From positions 1-44,626 of the forward strand of contig JAKCDC010000021.1 of the NCBI GenBank assembly GCA_021838635.1: a DNA stretch of 44,626 nucleotides, given 5' to 3'. Made by a program: the position numbers and the translations under genes. This DNA is from Pseudomonadota bacterium. GTDB taxonomy: Bacteria; Pseudomonadota; Gammaproteobacteria; Steroidobacterales; Steroidobacteraceae. Under the pieces are notes generated by a model. It did no database searches. It saw nothing but the letters and a program-made list of their open reading frames with translations, and was not told the DNA's origin. This document shows positions 1 through 8,234 of the stretch, piece after piece. The stretch's first letter is position 1. Every line of letters starts with the position of its first letter.

Positions 1-433
1 CGCTCGCGCAGCCACCGTACGTCGTTCCGTAAAGATTTCCCGCGCTGTCGATGACCAGACGAGCGCTGGGATTCGCCCCATCCGCCGCGCCTCCGGCGAA
101 CGAATGCAGGATGCGCTCTGCGCCCGTGGCGCTCACCTCGAACACCGTGCCCAAGCCGCTCGCGCCGCCACCGTACGTCGTTCCGTAAAGATTCCCCGCG
201 CCGTCAACCACCAGGCCTGCGGCAGGGTTGGATCCATCCGTCGGACCCCCGACGAAGGAATGAAGCACGCGCTCTGTGCCCGTGGCGCTCACTTCAAACA
301 CCGTTCCGAGGCCATCGGCGCCACCGCGACCGGTCGTCCCGTAGAGATTTCCAGCACCGTCGATGATCAAGCCGCCATTCGGATCCGCCCCATCAGCCGT
401 ACCACCGGCGAAGGAATAGAGGATGCGTTCGGT
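1..433 (-). repeat. 156-bp tandem coding repeats (GloVer units)
   Basis: Reading on the minus strand, units start at 433, 277 and 121, each 156 bp (52 codons); the third is cut by the window edge. Each unit encodes a segment starting TER/AER-I/V-L-H/Y-SF, then DGA-P, GNLYGTT and GTVFEV. Copies are similar at DNA level as well as protein level, which suggests recent duplication or ongoing recombination within the gene. Confidence 0.8.
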
Positions 434-907
434 CCCCTTGGCGCACGCGACGGCGATGTCCGTCACATTCGATACGAGCGTGCCGCTCCCGTTACTCACT
501 GAACACGCCACCGCCGGCGGGTGAGATGCGACCGTGACGTCGTAACTACTGCCCGCCGCTTGCGTGACGGGAAAGGTAAAATAATCATTGGCGTTATATG
601 CCACGGTCAGCCTATCGCCGCCGTTGTTCTCGAGCTTCACATTCTGGTTGGCATTGAGACCGGCGACCGTACCGCTCACATAGCACGCGTTCGCACAAGC
701 AGAATTGTTACCTTGAGAACCGGCCGCAACGCCCCCGCCGCACCCGGCCAGAGACAGCGCCGCCACACAGAGCGGTAGCCAAAAAATGGGGCGCCTGAGG
801 GTGCTGCGCGCCGCATTTCTTTCCCGAGCATCGACCGGCGCCTGCGCGGAGCGATCGGCGAGTGAACCGCGGGTCTGCGGAAAATGAGTTTGATTCATAC
901 AGTCCAT
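1..907 (-). CDS. GloVer-repeat lipoprotein, 3' part missing
   Basis: The frame is open from an ATG at 907 to the window edge, so the C-terminus is outside. A strong ribosome site (GGAGG) lies 6-7 nt before this ATG; a second in-frame ATG is at 898. About 40 residues in, a hydrophobic stretch ends in LSLAGC, a lipobox, with the lipidated cysteine at residue 56, so this is probably an outer-membrane lipoprotein. Residues of roughly 70-145 form a small all-beta-looking domain (VSGTVAGLNANQNVKLENNG... with paired cysteines) that is common before repeat regions in proteobacterial surface proteins. Then come 52-residue repeats with the motifs GNLYGTT and GTVFEVSATG, characteristic of the TIGR03803 'GloVer' repeat, presumed to build a beta-propeller-like surface structure. 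Ligand and role are unknown. The long N-terminal extension before the hydrophobic segment leaves the exact start uncertain. Confidence 0.8.
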   Translation of the reverse strand, partial: MDCMNQTHFPQTRGSLADRSAQAPVDARERNAARSTLRRPIFWLPLCVAALSLAGCGGGVAAGSQGNNSACANACYVSGTVAGLNANQNVKLENNGGDRLTVAYNANDYFTFPVTQAAGSSYDVTVASHPPAVACSVSNGSGTLVSNVTDIAVACAKGTERILYSFAGGTADGADPNGGLIIDGAGNLYGTTGRGGADGLGTVFEVSATGTERVLHSFVGGPTDGSNPAAGLVVDGAGNLYGTTYGGGASGLGTVFEVSATGAERILHSFAGGAADGANPSARLVIDSAGNLYGTTYGGCAS

Positions 908-1313
908 TTCCTCCCTCCGGCCCGCATTTTTTTGTCGCTATTGCAGGCGGCACGCTACGCGCTCCGCAATCCTGGCGCTCCGGCTCCTCGCGCGATCAAA
1001 CATCGGCGTGACAATCAGAACTACGTCCCCGTCTACTATCGATCTCGGTAGACTCAACGCCCGACAATAAAGGGTGTGCTTGAAAATCTCAAGGCGTATT
1101 GAAGCGCCATCAGCGCTCGTTGCTGACGAGCAACAAATGGGGGCGATTGCGCCCTGGTCTGAGCCACGCCGCATCGGTTGACCGGCTCGACCGGTCCAAA
1201 CGATCGGCGCGGCGAACTGTCCCTCGTCACCTGACCGCTGCGCAGGTGCTTGATGCGCCACACCTGACGCCTGGATCGCCAGGATCCCGGGAGACTGTTG
1301 CCGAAAACGACGA
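908..1313. other. intergenic region, no convincing gene
   Basis: About 400 bp between the 5' end of the repeat lipoprotein and the 3' end of the CPBP protease. Open frames exist on both strands but have no ribosome site, no recognisable domain and the skewed composition of chance frames. Two short hairpins are visible: CCTGG/CCAGG near 1270-1283 and GACCGG-loop-CCGGTC at 1180-1196. Either could help end transcription of the CPBP gene on the minus strand, but neither is followed by a T run, so I do not call a terminator. The lipoprotein promoter must also lie here; I could not place it. Confidence 0.5.
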
Positions 1314-2282
1314 TCACCTGCGCGCGTCGTCGCCGGCGGAGAAACTCGACACTCCTCTGATCTGACGATCGAGCGAACGGTCCGGTAGCAGCAGCGGGAG
1401 CGCCACGATGGCCGCGAGCAACACGATCAGACAGAGAAAAGAGCCCTCCGGCCCGTCACGCCCGCCACTCAAATACAGCCCGCCCTGCGGCTGCAGCGTC
1501 AGCAGTCGACCGAACGAGCGCATGCCGCTGTCGGCGCTGCCGTAGAAATAGCTCTCGGCCCAATCCCACGCGGCGTGCATGCCGATCACCCACCACAGCG
1601 TGCCGGTGCGGCGGATCGCCAGACAGAACAGCAGACTCGCCAGCGCCGCGGTGATCAACCCGGTGGGATTCTCCCCGACGTTCAGCCCATGGGCGGCGCC
1701 GAATGCGAGCGTGACCGCGAGCGCCGCCGTCCAGAATCCATAAGTCTCGCGCAACGTTGCGAACAAGTAACCGCGAAACGCGATCTCCTCCGCACATCCA
1801 ATCAGCAGCGCCGCGGCAAGCCACGCGCCCCCCGACCGAACAACGAGCGCCACCGGCTGGGTCGGCGCGAACAGCCGCGCCCCACCGGACACGAGCAGCG
1901 CACCGACGAGCACGCTCAGTAAGGCGAACCCGACCGCAAAGCCGCTCGCCAGATCGCACACCCGGCGTCCGGGCTGCAGCCCAATCGTGCGCAGCGGCCG
2001 ACCTTCCAGTTCAGTCATGATCGCGCTCGCGGCCAATGCACACGCCAACAGCAGCGCTTCCTGAAAGCTCACCAGCCAGGGCGGCATCTGTGAGCTCGCA
2101 TGCGCGCGTGCGAATGCCGCCCGCAGCGGACGCTGCCATGCGGGCACGGCAGCAAGCACGGCGTGCACCAGTATCGACAGCCCAAACAACAGCAGCCCGA
2201 ACACGAGGACATACAGCACCGCGCGCGCCCAGGCCCGCACTCCGTGAGCATCGAAGAGGAGGCGAACCAGCCCACGCGACAC
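1314..2282 (-). CDS. CPBP family intramembrane glutamic endopeptidase
   Basis: A multi-pass membrane protein of about 322 residues with the three motifs of the CPBP (Abi/CAAX protease) family. Counting from the GTG at 2282: EEIAFRG with Glu165-Glu166 and Arg170, FGAAH with His198, and HAAWD with His236. In this family the glutamates and histidines form the intramembrane catalytic site. First hydrophobic segment is about residues 20-45, and several more follow. In bacteria members process small peptides or have no known substrate; none is evident here. The start is uncertain: GTG at 2333 is also in frame just after the lipB stop, while an ATG at 2522 would overlap lipB by 178 nt and adds residues without membrane or family character. 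Last gene of the amgK-murU-lipA-lipB run. Confidence 0.8.
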   Translation of the reverse strand: MSRGLVRLLFDAHGVRAWARAVLYVLVFGLLLFGLSILVHAVLAAVPAWQRPLRAAFARAHASSQMPPWLVSFQEALLLACALAASAIMTELEGRPLRTIGLQPGRRVCDLASGFAVGFALLSVLVGALLVSGGARLFAPTQPVALVVRSGGAWLAAALLIGCAEEIAFRGYLFATLRETYGFWTAALAVTLAFGAAHGLNVGENPTGLITAALASLLFCLAIRRTGTLWWVIGMHAAWDWAESYFYGSADSGMRSFGRLLTLQPQGGLYLSGGRDGPEGSFLCLIVLLAAIVALPLLLPDRSLDRQIRGVSSFSAGDDARR

Positions 2283-2344
2283 ACCGCCAACGGGCCGCTC
2301 GATCGGGTGCAACAGACAGCCGCGGATGCGCACCGCACCGCCGC

Positions 2345-3025
2345 TCAGGTTGTGGAGCGAGCGGCGTGTACCGCCGTGTACAGCCTGCGCAACAAATGCC
2401 TCAGCAGGCCCTCTGCGGCCGCGCTCACCGCGGCGAGAGGCGTCAGGTCCGCCAACCGAGTCATCTCCAGGCCCGCGTAGCCGCAGGGATTGATCTGACG
2501 GAAGGGCTCCAGATCGTTGCACACGTTGAGCGCAATGCCGTGGTAGCTCGCCCCGCGCCGCACGCGGATGCCGACGCTGGCGAGCTTGCGACCCGCGACG
2601 TAGACCCCCGGAGCACTCCGGCGGCTCTCGGCTTCGATGCCGAGCTCGGCTGCGTAATCGATCACCGCGCGCTCGAGCGCGGTGACCAGATCGCGCACGC
2701 CGAGCGCGGCGCGCCGCAGATCCACCAACGGATACACCACCAATTGTCCCGGCCCGTGGTAGGTCACCTGGCCGCCGCGGTCGATGCGCACCACCGGGAT
2801 CTCCCCCGCCTCGAGCACATGCGCCGGATCGGCGTTCATCCCGAGGGTGAACACCGGGGGATGCTCGAGCAGCCAGATCTCATCGGCGGTCGTGTCGCTG
2901 CGCTCATCGGTCAAGCGCTGCATCGCCCGCCAGGTGGGCTCATAGGGCTGAAGACCCAGACGGCGCACCACCGGAGCCGGCGGCGCCGGGGGCTGCACCG
3001 CAGCGAACGCCGGCCGGGTATTCAC
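2345..3025 (-). CDS. lipB: octanoyl-[ACP]:protein N-octanoyltransferase LipB
   Basis: Transfers the octanoyl chain from acyl carrier protein to the lipoyl domains of 2-oxoacid dehydrogenases and to GcvH, the first step of lipoate assembly. Diagnostic motifs are [12 protein letters not shown] (residues 83-94), [14 protein letters not shown] with the catalytic lysine at 147, and INPCG with the acyl-accepting cysteine at 181. The chosen start is a GTG at 3025 that overlaps the lipA TGA (GTGA), giving 226 residues; a later ATG would delete the conserved [12 protein letters not shown] segment. A proline-rich stretch of about 15 residues precedes the conserved core. Cotranscription with lipA is the usual arrangement. 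GcvH, the lipoylated partner of the glycine dehydrogenase at the right end of the window, would be one of its clients. Confidence 0.96.
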   Translation of the reverse strand: MNTRPAFAAVQPPAPPAPVVRRLGLQPYEPTWRAMQRLTDERSDTTADEIWLLEHPPVFTLGMNADPAHVLEAGEIPVVRIDRGGQVTYHGPGQLVVYPLVDLRRAALGVRDLVTALERAVIDYAAELGIEAESRRSAPGVYVAGRKLASVGIRVRRGASYHGIALNVCNDLEPFRQINPCGYAGLEMTRLADLTPLAAVSAAAEGLLRHLLRRLYTAVHAARSTT

Positions 3026-4056
3026 CGCAGCGGCGCCGCGAGGCGCGCGTTGTCGAGTCCGGCGTTGTTGCGGTTCAACGCCTGTTCGGCGCGGTAGCTC
3101 GAGCGTACCAGGGGACCGGAGACACACTCGAGGAAACCCAGACCGAGCGCGTACTGGCGATGCGCATCGAACTGCGCCGGGGTGACGAATCGCTCCACGG
3201 GGAGGTGGTTCGCAGTCGGGCGCAGATACTGGCCGAGCGTGATGAGGTCGACGCCGGCGGCACGCAGGTCGCGCAACGTCTCTTCGATTTCCTCCTCGCG
3301 CTCCCCCAGGCCGAGCATCAGACCACTCTTGGTGAGGATCTGGGGCCGATGCTGCTTGGCGTGGCGCAACACCTCGAGCGTGCGCTCGTAGCCGGCACGC
3401 GGGTCGCGCACCGGATGAGTGAGCCGGCGCACCGTCTCGATATTTTGGGCGAACACCTCGAGCCCCGCGTCGACCACGGTTTCGACGGCGGCCGCCTCGC
3501 CCTGGAAGTCCGGGGCCAGCGCCTCGACGGCGGTGTCCGGGCTGCGGCGCTTGATGGCGCGGATGCACGCCGCATAGTGAGCCGCGCCGCCATCGGGCAG
3601 ATCGTCCCGGTCGACGGACGTCAGCACCACGTATTTGAGCTTCATCAGCTCCACGGTTCGGGCGCTGTTCTCGGGCTCCTCAGGATCGAGCCAACCGCGC
3701 GGATTGCCGGTATCGACCGAGCAGAAGCGGCAGGCGCGCGTGCACACCGCGCCCATCAGCATGAGCGTCGCGGTGCCGGCGTTCCAGCACTCCCCGATGT
3801 TCGGGCACTTGGCTTCCTCGCACACCGTCGCCAGCCGGTGTTCCTTGACGAGCGCCTTGACGGTCCGGAACCCGCTGCCGGTCGGGGCCCGGGCCCGCAG
3901 CCAGTGCGGCTTGCGCCCGAAGGCTTCGCGGGCAAGCGGCGCGGATCCCTTGATGCCGTCGCGGATCGCGGTAAAGCCCTGCGGGGTCACATATTTCTCG
4001 CCGCTGCGGGCCGCGCCCGACTCGGCAACCACGGGGATGTCTTTGAGGCTGGACAT
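3022..4056 (-). CDS. lipA: lipoyl synthase LipA
   Basis: Radical-SAM enzyme that inserts two sulfurs into protein-bound octanoyl groups, completing lipoate made by LipB. Both iron-sulfur clusters are visible in the 344-residue protein: the auxiliary cluster ligands C79, C84 and C90 ([12 protein letters not shown]) and the radical-SAM CxxxCxxC at C105, C109 and C112 (CTRACRFC). The C-terminal RSSYRA supplies the serine that ligates the auxiliary cluster. Full length for the family. A TACAAT box ends 6 nt before the ATG and there is no well-spaced ribosome site, so translation may start on a leaderless message. It lies 33 nt downstream of murU and overlaps lipB. Confidence 0.98.
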   Translation of the reverse strand: MSSLKDIPVVAESGAARSGEKYVTPQGFTAIRDGIKGSAPLAREAFGRKPHWLRARAPTGSGFRTVKALVKEHRLATVCEEAKCPNIGECWNAGTATLMLMGAVCTRACRFCSVDTGNPRGWLDPEEPENSARTVELMKLKYVVLTSVDRDDLPDGGAAHYAACIRAIKRRSPDTAVEALAPDFQGEAAAVETVVDAGLEVFAQNIETVRRLTHPVRDPRAGYERTLEVLRHAKQHRPQILTKSGLMLGLGEREEEIEETLRDLRAAGVDLITLGQYLRPTANHLPVERFVTPAQFDAHRQYALGLGFLECVSGPLVRSSYRAEQALNRNNAGLDNARLAAPLR

Positions 4057-4062
4057 CTTCCT

Positions 4063-4068
4063 ATTGTA
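4063..4068 (-). promoter_or_regulatory. candidate -10 box of lipA (leaderless type)
   Basis: On the minus strand TACAAT is followed by 6 nt and then the lipA ATG. A transcript starting about 7 nt after the box would begin at the start codon itself. No clear -35 hexamer. The same geometry recurs before several other genes in the window. Assigned by eye only. Confidence 0.4.
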
Positions 4069-4089
4069 CGGCGCGTCCGCCCCCGGACC

Positions 4090-4767
4090 CTAATTTGCCG
4101 CCCGGGCGCGCACGTGCGCATCGAGCCAAGCCAGGCGCTGCGGGGAGCCGACGTCGAACCACTCGCCACGGTACACCTGCCCGCGCAGCCGGCCGGCGGC
4201 GATGGCTCGCCGCAGCAGAGGCAGCAACGCGAAACGCCCCTCGGGACAGCCGGCGAAGAACGCCGGCCGGTAGATCCCGATACCGGTGTAGGTCAAGCGC
4301 GTCTCGCCCTGCTCGAGCACCGCCTCCCCGCACAGCGCGAAGTCCCCTTGCGGGTGATGCTCGGGGTTCGGGGCGAGCACGATGCTCGCGTGCGCCTCGG
4401 CCGGCAACGGCCCGAGCGCAGCGAAATCCAGGTCCGTCCAGATGTCGGCATTGACCACGAGAAAGGGCTCGGGGCCCAGCAGCGCCAGCGCCCGGGCGAT
4501 GCCGCCACCGGTCTCCAGCGGCACCGGCCCCTCCTCGCTGTAGCGGATCTGAAGGCCGTAGCGCGCACCGGTACCGAGCGCCTCGCGGATGCGCTCGCCA
4601 AGCCAGGACAGATTGATCACCACTTCGCCAATGCCCGCGCGCGCGAGCTTCTCCAGGTGGTACTCGATGAGCATCCGGCCGGCGAGCGGCACCAGCGGCT
4701 TCGGCACCGTGTCGGTGAGCGGCCGCAGCCGCTCACCGCGCCCGGCGGCGAGCACCATCGCCTTCAT
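4090..4767 (-). CDS. murU: N-acetylmuramate alpha-1-phosphate uridylyltransferase MurU
   Basis: Nucleotidyltransferase that makes UDP-MurNAc from MurNAc-1-phosphate in the MurNAc salvage route that bypasses de novo synthesis and the fosfomycin target MurA. The sugar-nucleotidyl transferase signature AAGRGERLRPLT lies at residues 7-18, the KP of PKPLVP at 23-24, the ETGGGI loop at 85-90 and the metal-binding aspartate in NADIW at 108. It is 225 residues, typical for MurU and shorter than glucose-1-phosphate enzymes. Its ATG overlaps the stop of the kinase gene (ATGA), and the kinase AmgK makes its substrate. The pair next to lptD matches the Pseudomonas order. A mannose-1-phosphate guanylyltransferase-like role is the main alternative; the kinase partner argues for MurU. 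Confidence 0.9.
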   Translation of the reverse strand: MKAMVLAAGRGERLRPLTDTVPKPLVPLAGRMLIEYHLEKLARAGIGEVVINLSWLGERIREALGTGARYGLQIRYSEEGPVPLETGGGIARALALLGPEPFLVVNADIWTDLDFAALGPLPAEAHASIVLAPNPEHHPQGDFALCGEAVLEQGETRLTYTGIGIYRPAFFAGCPEGRFALLPLLRRAIAAGRLRGQVYRGEWFDVGSPQRLAWLDAHVRARAAN

Positions 4768-5792
4768 GGCTCTGCGCCCGCGCGGGCATTGGCACGCGGC
4801 AATTCGGCCTCGACCGGCCCCTCAAGCAGCGCCCCGAGCGGGGCGAGCTGCGGGTACTCGCGACAAGTCTGCTGCAGGTAGCGCAGCGTCAGCGGCAGAT
4901 CGCGCAGGTAGCCGGCTTTGCCGTCGCGGTGCCATAGACGCGCGAAGATGCCGAGCACTTTCAGGTGCCGCTGCACGCCCATCAGGTCAAACCAGCGCAG
5001 GAACTCGCCCTCGTCGCGCCCGGCGAGCGCGCCGCCGGCAAGCAGCGCCCGGTGGCGGCTCACCCAGGCACACACCCGTTCACGGGGCCAGGCGATGTAA
5101 CAGTCCTTCAGCAGCGAGACCAGGTCGTAGCCGACCGGTCCGCGCAGCGCGTCCTGGAAGTCGATCACGCCGGGATTGGCCGCGTGAGTGACCATGAGAT
5201 TGCGCGAGTGATAGTCGCGGTGCACGAACACCTGCGGTTGCGCCAGGGCCTGTTCGATCAACCACTCGAAGGTCGCCTCGAGCGCTGCGCGAGTCTCCTG
5301 CGGCAGCGCCAGACGCAGGTGCCGCGCGAGAAACCACTCGGGCATCAGGTCCATCTCGCGGCGCAGCGCGGCGCGGTCGTACGGGGCGAGCTCGCCGGCC
5401 GCCTGCGCGCCGCGCAGCTGCAGCCGCGCGAGCGTCTCCAGCGCATCGGCATACAGCGAGTCCGCCGCGCCCGGCGCCCCGAGGCGCGCCAGATACGGTG
5501 TGGTGCCGAGATCCTCCAGCAGCACCCAGCCGCGCTCGACGTCGGCCGCATAGACGTGCGGCACGTGAATGCCGAGCGGCCCGAGCAGCTTCGAGACGCG
5601 CAGGTACGGACGCACGTCCTCGCGGCCCGGCGGCGCATCCATCACCACGTACGTGCTGTCGGCACAGAACGCCCGGAAATAACGCCGGAAGCTCGCATCG
5701 CTCGATGCAGGTTCGATGCGCGTGGCGCGGAGGTTCAGATCGCGCGTGAGCCAATCCTCGAGCAGCGCGAGGCGCGCGTCAGGTTCAACCAT
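4764..5792 (-). CDS. amgK: N-acetylmuramate/N-acetylglucosamine kinase AmgK
   Basis: Cytosolic sugar kinase of the aminoglycoside-phosphotransferase fold that phosphorylates the anomeric hydroxyl of MurNAc (and GlcNAc) for MurU. The catalytic loop HRDYHSRN is at residues 191-198 (base Asp193) and the metal-binding DFQD at 211-214, followed by GPVGYDLVSLLKD. Length 342 is typical. No ribosome site is evident before the ATG; a TATAAT box shared with the divergent lptD would give a leader of about 29 nt. First gene of the minus-strand amgK-murU-lipA-lipB-CPBP run. Confidence 0.92.
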   Translation of the reverse strand: MVEPDARLALLEDWLTRDLNLRATRIEPASSDASFRRYFRAFCADSTYVVMDAPPGREDVRPYLRVSKLLGPLGIHVPHVYAADVERGWVLLEDLGTTPYLARLGAPGAADSLYADALETLARLQLRGAQAAGELAPYDRAALRREMDLMPEWFLARHLRLALPQETRAALEATFEWLIEQALAQPQVFVHRDYHSRNLMVTHAANPGVIDFQDALRGPVGYDLVSLLKDCYIAWPRERVCAWVSRHRALLAGGALAGRDEGEFLRWFDLMGVQRHLKVLGIFARLWHRDGKAGYLRDLPLTLRYLQQTCREYPQLAPLGALLEGPVEAELPRANARAGAEP

Positions 5793-5827
5793 GGAGTGCT
5801 TTGGGCCGACGGGAATGCGGGCCTGCC

Positions 5828-5835
5828 ATTATAAT
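5828..5835. promoter_or_regulatory. palindromic -10 element shared by amgK and lptD
   Basis: ATTATAAT is its own reverse complement and so offers a perfect TATAAT to both divergent genes, 53 bp apart. The plus-strand box (5830-5835) ends 10 nt before the lptD ATG; the minus-strand box (5833-5828) leaves a leader of about 29 nt for amgK. No good -35 hexamer is seen on either strand. Confidence 0.5.
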
Positions 5836-5845
5836 CCGCTCCCTC

Positions 5846-8209
5846 ATGCCGCGTTGCAGCCTACTCTGGACCGCCCTGCTGTCGTTCGGCGGCCTCATCC
5901 CGCTTTGCGCTCAGGCCGCCCAAACGCCGACCCCGGTGCCGTCGCAGGCGCGGCCCGGGACGGTCAACGGTACGGCGCGCAAAGCGGCCGAGAAACACCT
6001 GGCGGCCGGCGGCGCCGTGCATGCCACAGCCGACCGCGCCATGTACGGCAAGGACGGACAGCTGAATCTCCTCGGGCACGTGCGGCTGCGCCAGGGCGAG
6101 CGCGAAATCCGGGCCAACGCTCTGCAGTACGACAACCGCACCGGCGCGCTCAGCACTCACGGCGGCATCCAGTACACCGACCCGCGCATCGAGGTCACCG
6201 GCAAGGGCGGTAGCTACTCTCCGCAGACCGGCGCGCTGTTCGACTCGGCACACTTCGTCCTGCGCGGGCGCATCGCGCACGGCACGGCACACCTGATGCG
6301 CCTGACGCCGAGCGGACTGCTGCAGATGCAGGGCGTGAGCTTCACCACCTGTCCGCAGAAGCACCCTTCCTGGGTGCTGCGGGCCAAGTCCATCACGCTG
6401 CACACCCGTGCGCACATCGGCTACGGCCGCGACGCACGCGTCGACCTGCACGGCGTGCCCATCGTGTATCTGCCGTGGGTGTCCTTTCCGCTCGGCAACG
6501 TGCGCAAGAGCGGCTTTCTGTTCCCGACGCTCGGCAACACCTCACGCGGCGGGCTGCAGATCTCGGCGCCGTTCTACTGGAATATCGCGCCGAACGCGGA
6601 CCTGACCGTGGTGCCGACGGAGTACCAGCACCGCGGCGTGGATCTTGGCGGCGAGGCGCGCTGGCTCACACGCCGCCAGTACACCGACCTGAAGTGGGAT
6701 TACCTGCCGAACGATGCGAGCTACCTCGGCGGACGCGCCCGCGGACGGATCTCGCTGCACACCGTGATGCGCCTGCCGCACCGCATGCGCCTGGTGCTGC
6801 AGGGGGAGAACGTCAGCGACAGCGCGTACTTCGAGGACTTCGCCACCGGGCCGCAGGGCACCAGCACGGCCTTCCTCGACCGGCGTGCGGTGCTCTCCTA
6901 CCGCACCATGCACTGGAACATCCGCGGCCTCGCCCAGCAGTTCCAGACCATCGACAGCTCGTTGCCGCTGAACGAGCGGCCCTATGCGCGCGTGCCGGAC
7001 CTGACGGCCGCGGCCCACTATGGCTGGGGACCGGGCGAGCTGCTGCGTTACGGGTTCAAATCCGAGCTGGTTGACTTCCAGCGCTCCGATCACTCCACGG
7101 CGGTGAGCGGCTGGCGCCTCGATGCGATGCCGCGGGTGTCGCTGAACTTCGGCGGCCCGGGGTATTTCATCCGCCCGGCGATCGCCTGGCGCTTCACGCA
7201 ATACGAGCTGCGTCACACCGCGCTCGGCCAGCCCGCCGCACCCTCGCGCAGCCTGCCGATCGCGAGCCTCGACACTGGAATGACGCTCGAGCGCACCGCC
7301 GGGCGCAACGGGCAGCGGCTGATCACGATCGAGCCGCGGGTGATGTACCTGTACGTGCCGTACCGTAACCAGAACAACCTGCCGATATTCGACACCGGAT
7401 TGCCGGATCTGGCACCGGTTGAGCTGTTTCGCACCAACCGTTACGTGGGCGCCGACCGTGTCGGGGACGCCAATCAGGTCAGTGCAGCGGTCACCACGCG
7501 ACTGCTGGGCACCGCCACCGGCCGGCAGTACCTCTCGGCCACCCTTGGCGAGGCCTTTTACTTCCAGACCCCGCGCGTGACGCTGCCCGGGCAGGCGGTG
7601 CCAACCAGCCGGCGCTCGGACATCATCGCCGAGCTGTCGCTGACGGCCTTCAAGCACTGGAGCGCCCGGGCCGGCGTGCAGTGGAACCCGCAGGCCTCGC
7701 GCACGCAGCGCGCGCAGGTGACGCTGCAGTACCGGCCAGGTCCCGACCGTGTGATCAATCTCGGCTATCGGTACGAGCGCGACTCCTTCGAGCAGGGGAG
7801 CGCCAATACGCTGCTCTGCAGCACCACCCCCGGGGTGGCCGCCGGCAGCTCCTGCGGCATCCAGCAGGCCGAGATCTCCGCCGCTTGGCCGATCGGGCAG
7901 CACTGGAGCGTCTTCGCCCGCGGCATCTACTCGCTGCAGGACCACGAGGCACTGGAGAGATTCGTCGGCTTCGAGTACCGTGCCTGCTGCTGGAGCGTGC
8001 GGCTCGGCGCGCGACGCTACGTGGCCGTGCGCCCGACGCTGCAACCAGGGGGCGTGGTGCAGCGCACCGGCGCCCAGGACACTGGCATTTACCTGCAGGT
8101 GGAACTCACGGGCCTCGCCAGTGTCGGATCTGCGCCCGATGCTTTCCTATCCGAGGCCATCCCCGGCTACACTCCGGCGGCCATGACCTCCCCGGCAACC
8201 CATCCCTAA
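5846..8209 (+). CDS. lptD: LPS-assembly protein LptD
   Basis: Outer-membrane beta-barrel that, with the lipoprotein LptE, inserts lipopolysaccharide into the outer leaflet. Start chosen at the ATG at 5846 because it opens a signal peptide (MPRCSLLWTALLSFGG..., cleavage near AQAAQ); an upstream ATG at 5801 lies before the -10 box. Residues about 55-165 are the periplasmic LptA-like (OstA) domain, and the rest is the barrel, 787 residues in all. The adjacent cysteines C714-C715 (RACCWSV) and C169 (FTTCPQ) correspond to three of the four E. coli disulfide cysteines; the first N-terminal cysteine of the mature protein is absent. Two more cysteines lie in a predicted loop near 653-671. Followed by surA, its folding chaperone. 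Confidence 0.96.
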   Translation: MPRCSLLWTALLSFGGLIPLCAQAAQTPTPVPSQARPGTVNGTARKAAEKHLAAGGAVHATADRAMYGKDGQLNLLGHVRLRQGEREIRANALQYDNRTGALSTHGGIQYTDPRIEVTGKGGSYSPQTGALFDSAHFVLRGRIAHGTAHLMRLTPSGLLQMQGVSFTTCPQKHPSWVLRAKSITLHTRAHIGYGRDARVDLHGVPIVYLPWVSFPLGNVRKSGFLFPTLGNTSRGGLQISAPFYWNIAPNADLTVVPTEYQHRGVDLGGEARWLTRRQYTDLKWDYLPNDASYLGGRARGRISLHTVMRLPHRMRLVLQGENVSDSAYFEDFATGPQGTSTAFLDRRAVLSYRTMHWNIRGLAQQFQTIDSSLPLNERPYARVPDLTAAAHYGWGPGELLRYGFKSELVDFQRSDHSTAVSGWRLDAMPRVSLNFGGPGYFIRPAIAWRFTQYELRHTALGQPAAPSRSLPIASLDTGMTLERTAGRNGQRLITIEPRVMYLYVPYRNQNNLPIFDTGLPDLAPVELFRTNRYVGADRVGDANQVSAAVTTRLLGTATGRQYLSATLGEAFYFQTPRVTLPGQAVPTSRRSDIIAELSLTAFKHWSARAGVQWNPQASRTQRAQVTLQYRPGPDRVINLGYRYERDSFEQGSANTLLCSTTPGVAAGSSCGIQQAEISAAWPIGQHWSVFARGIYSLQDHEALERFVGFEYRACCWSVRLGARRYVAVRPTLQPGGVVQRTGAQDTGIYLQVELTGLASVGSAPDAFLSEAIPGYTPAAMTSPATHP

Positions 8210-8234
8210 GACGAGCGATCGAGGACTGAAGCGC

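Noticed and set aside
1-433. Regularly spaced repeats resembling a CRISPR array
   Set aside because: The period is 156 bp with no unique spacers, and the repeats are in frame and encode GloVer units.
938-1365. Small open frames on both strands between the lipoprotein and the CPBP gene
   Set aside because: No ribosome site, no domain, and composition like noncoding shadow frames.
2283-2522. N-terminal extension of the CPBP protease to an ATG at 2522
   Set aside because: It would overlap lipB by 178 nt and encodes Arg/Gly-rich residues with no membrane or family character.
3160-4881. 573-codon open frame on the plus strand opposite lipA, murU and amgK
   Set aside because: It spans three well-supported genes in antisense and shows no motif or ribosome site.
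6542-8044. 500-codon open frame on the minus strand opposite lptD
   Set aside because: Antisense shadow of a clearly coding barrel sequence.
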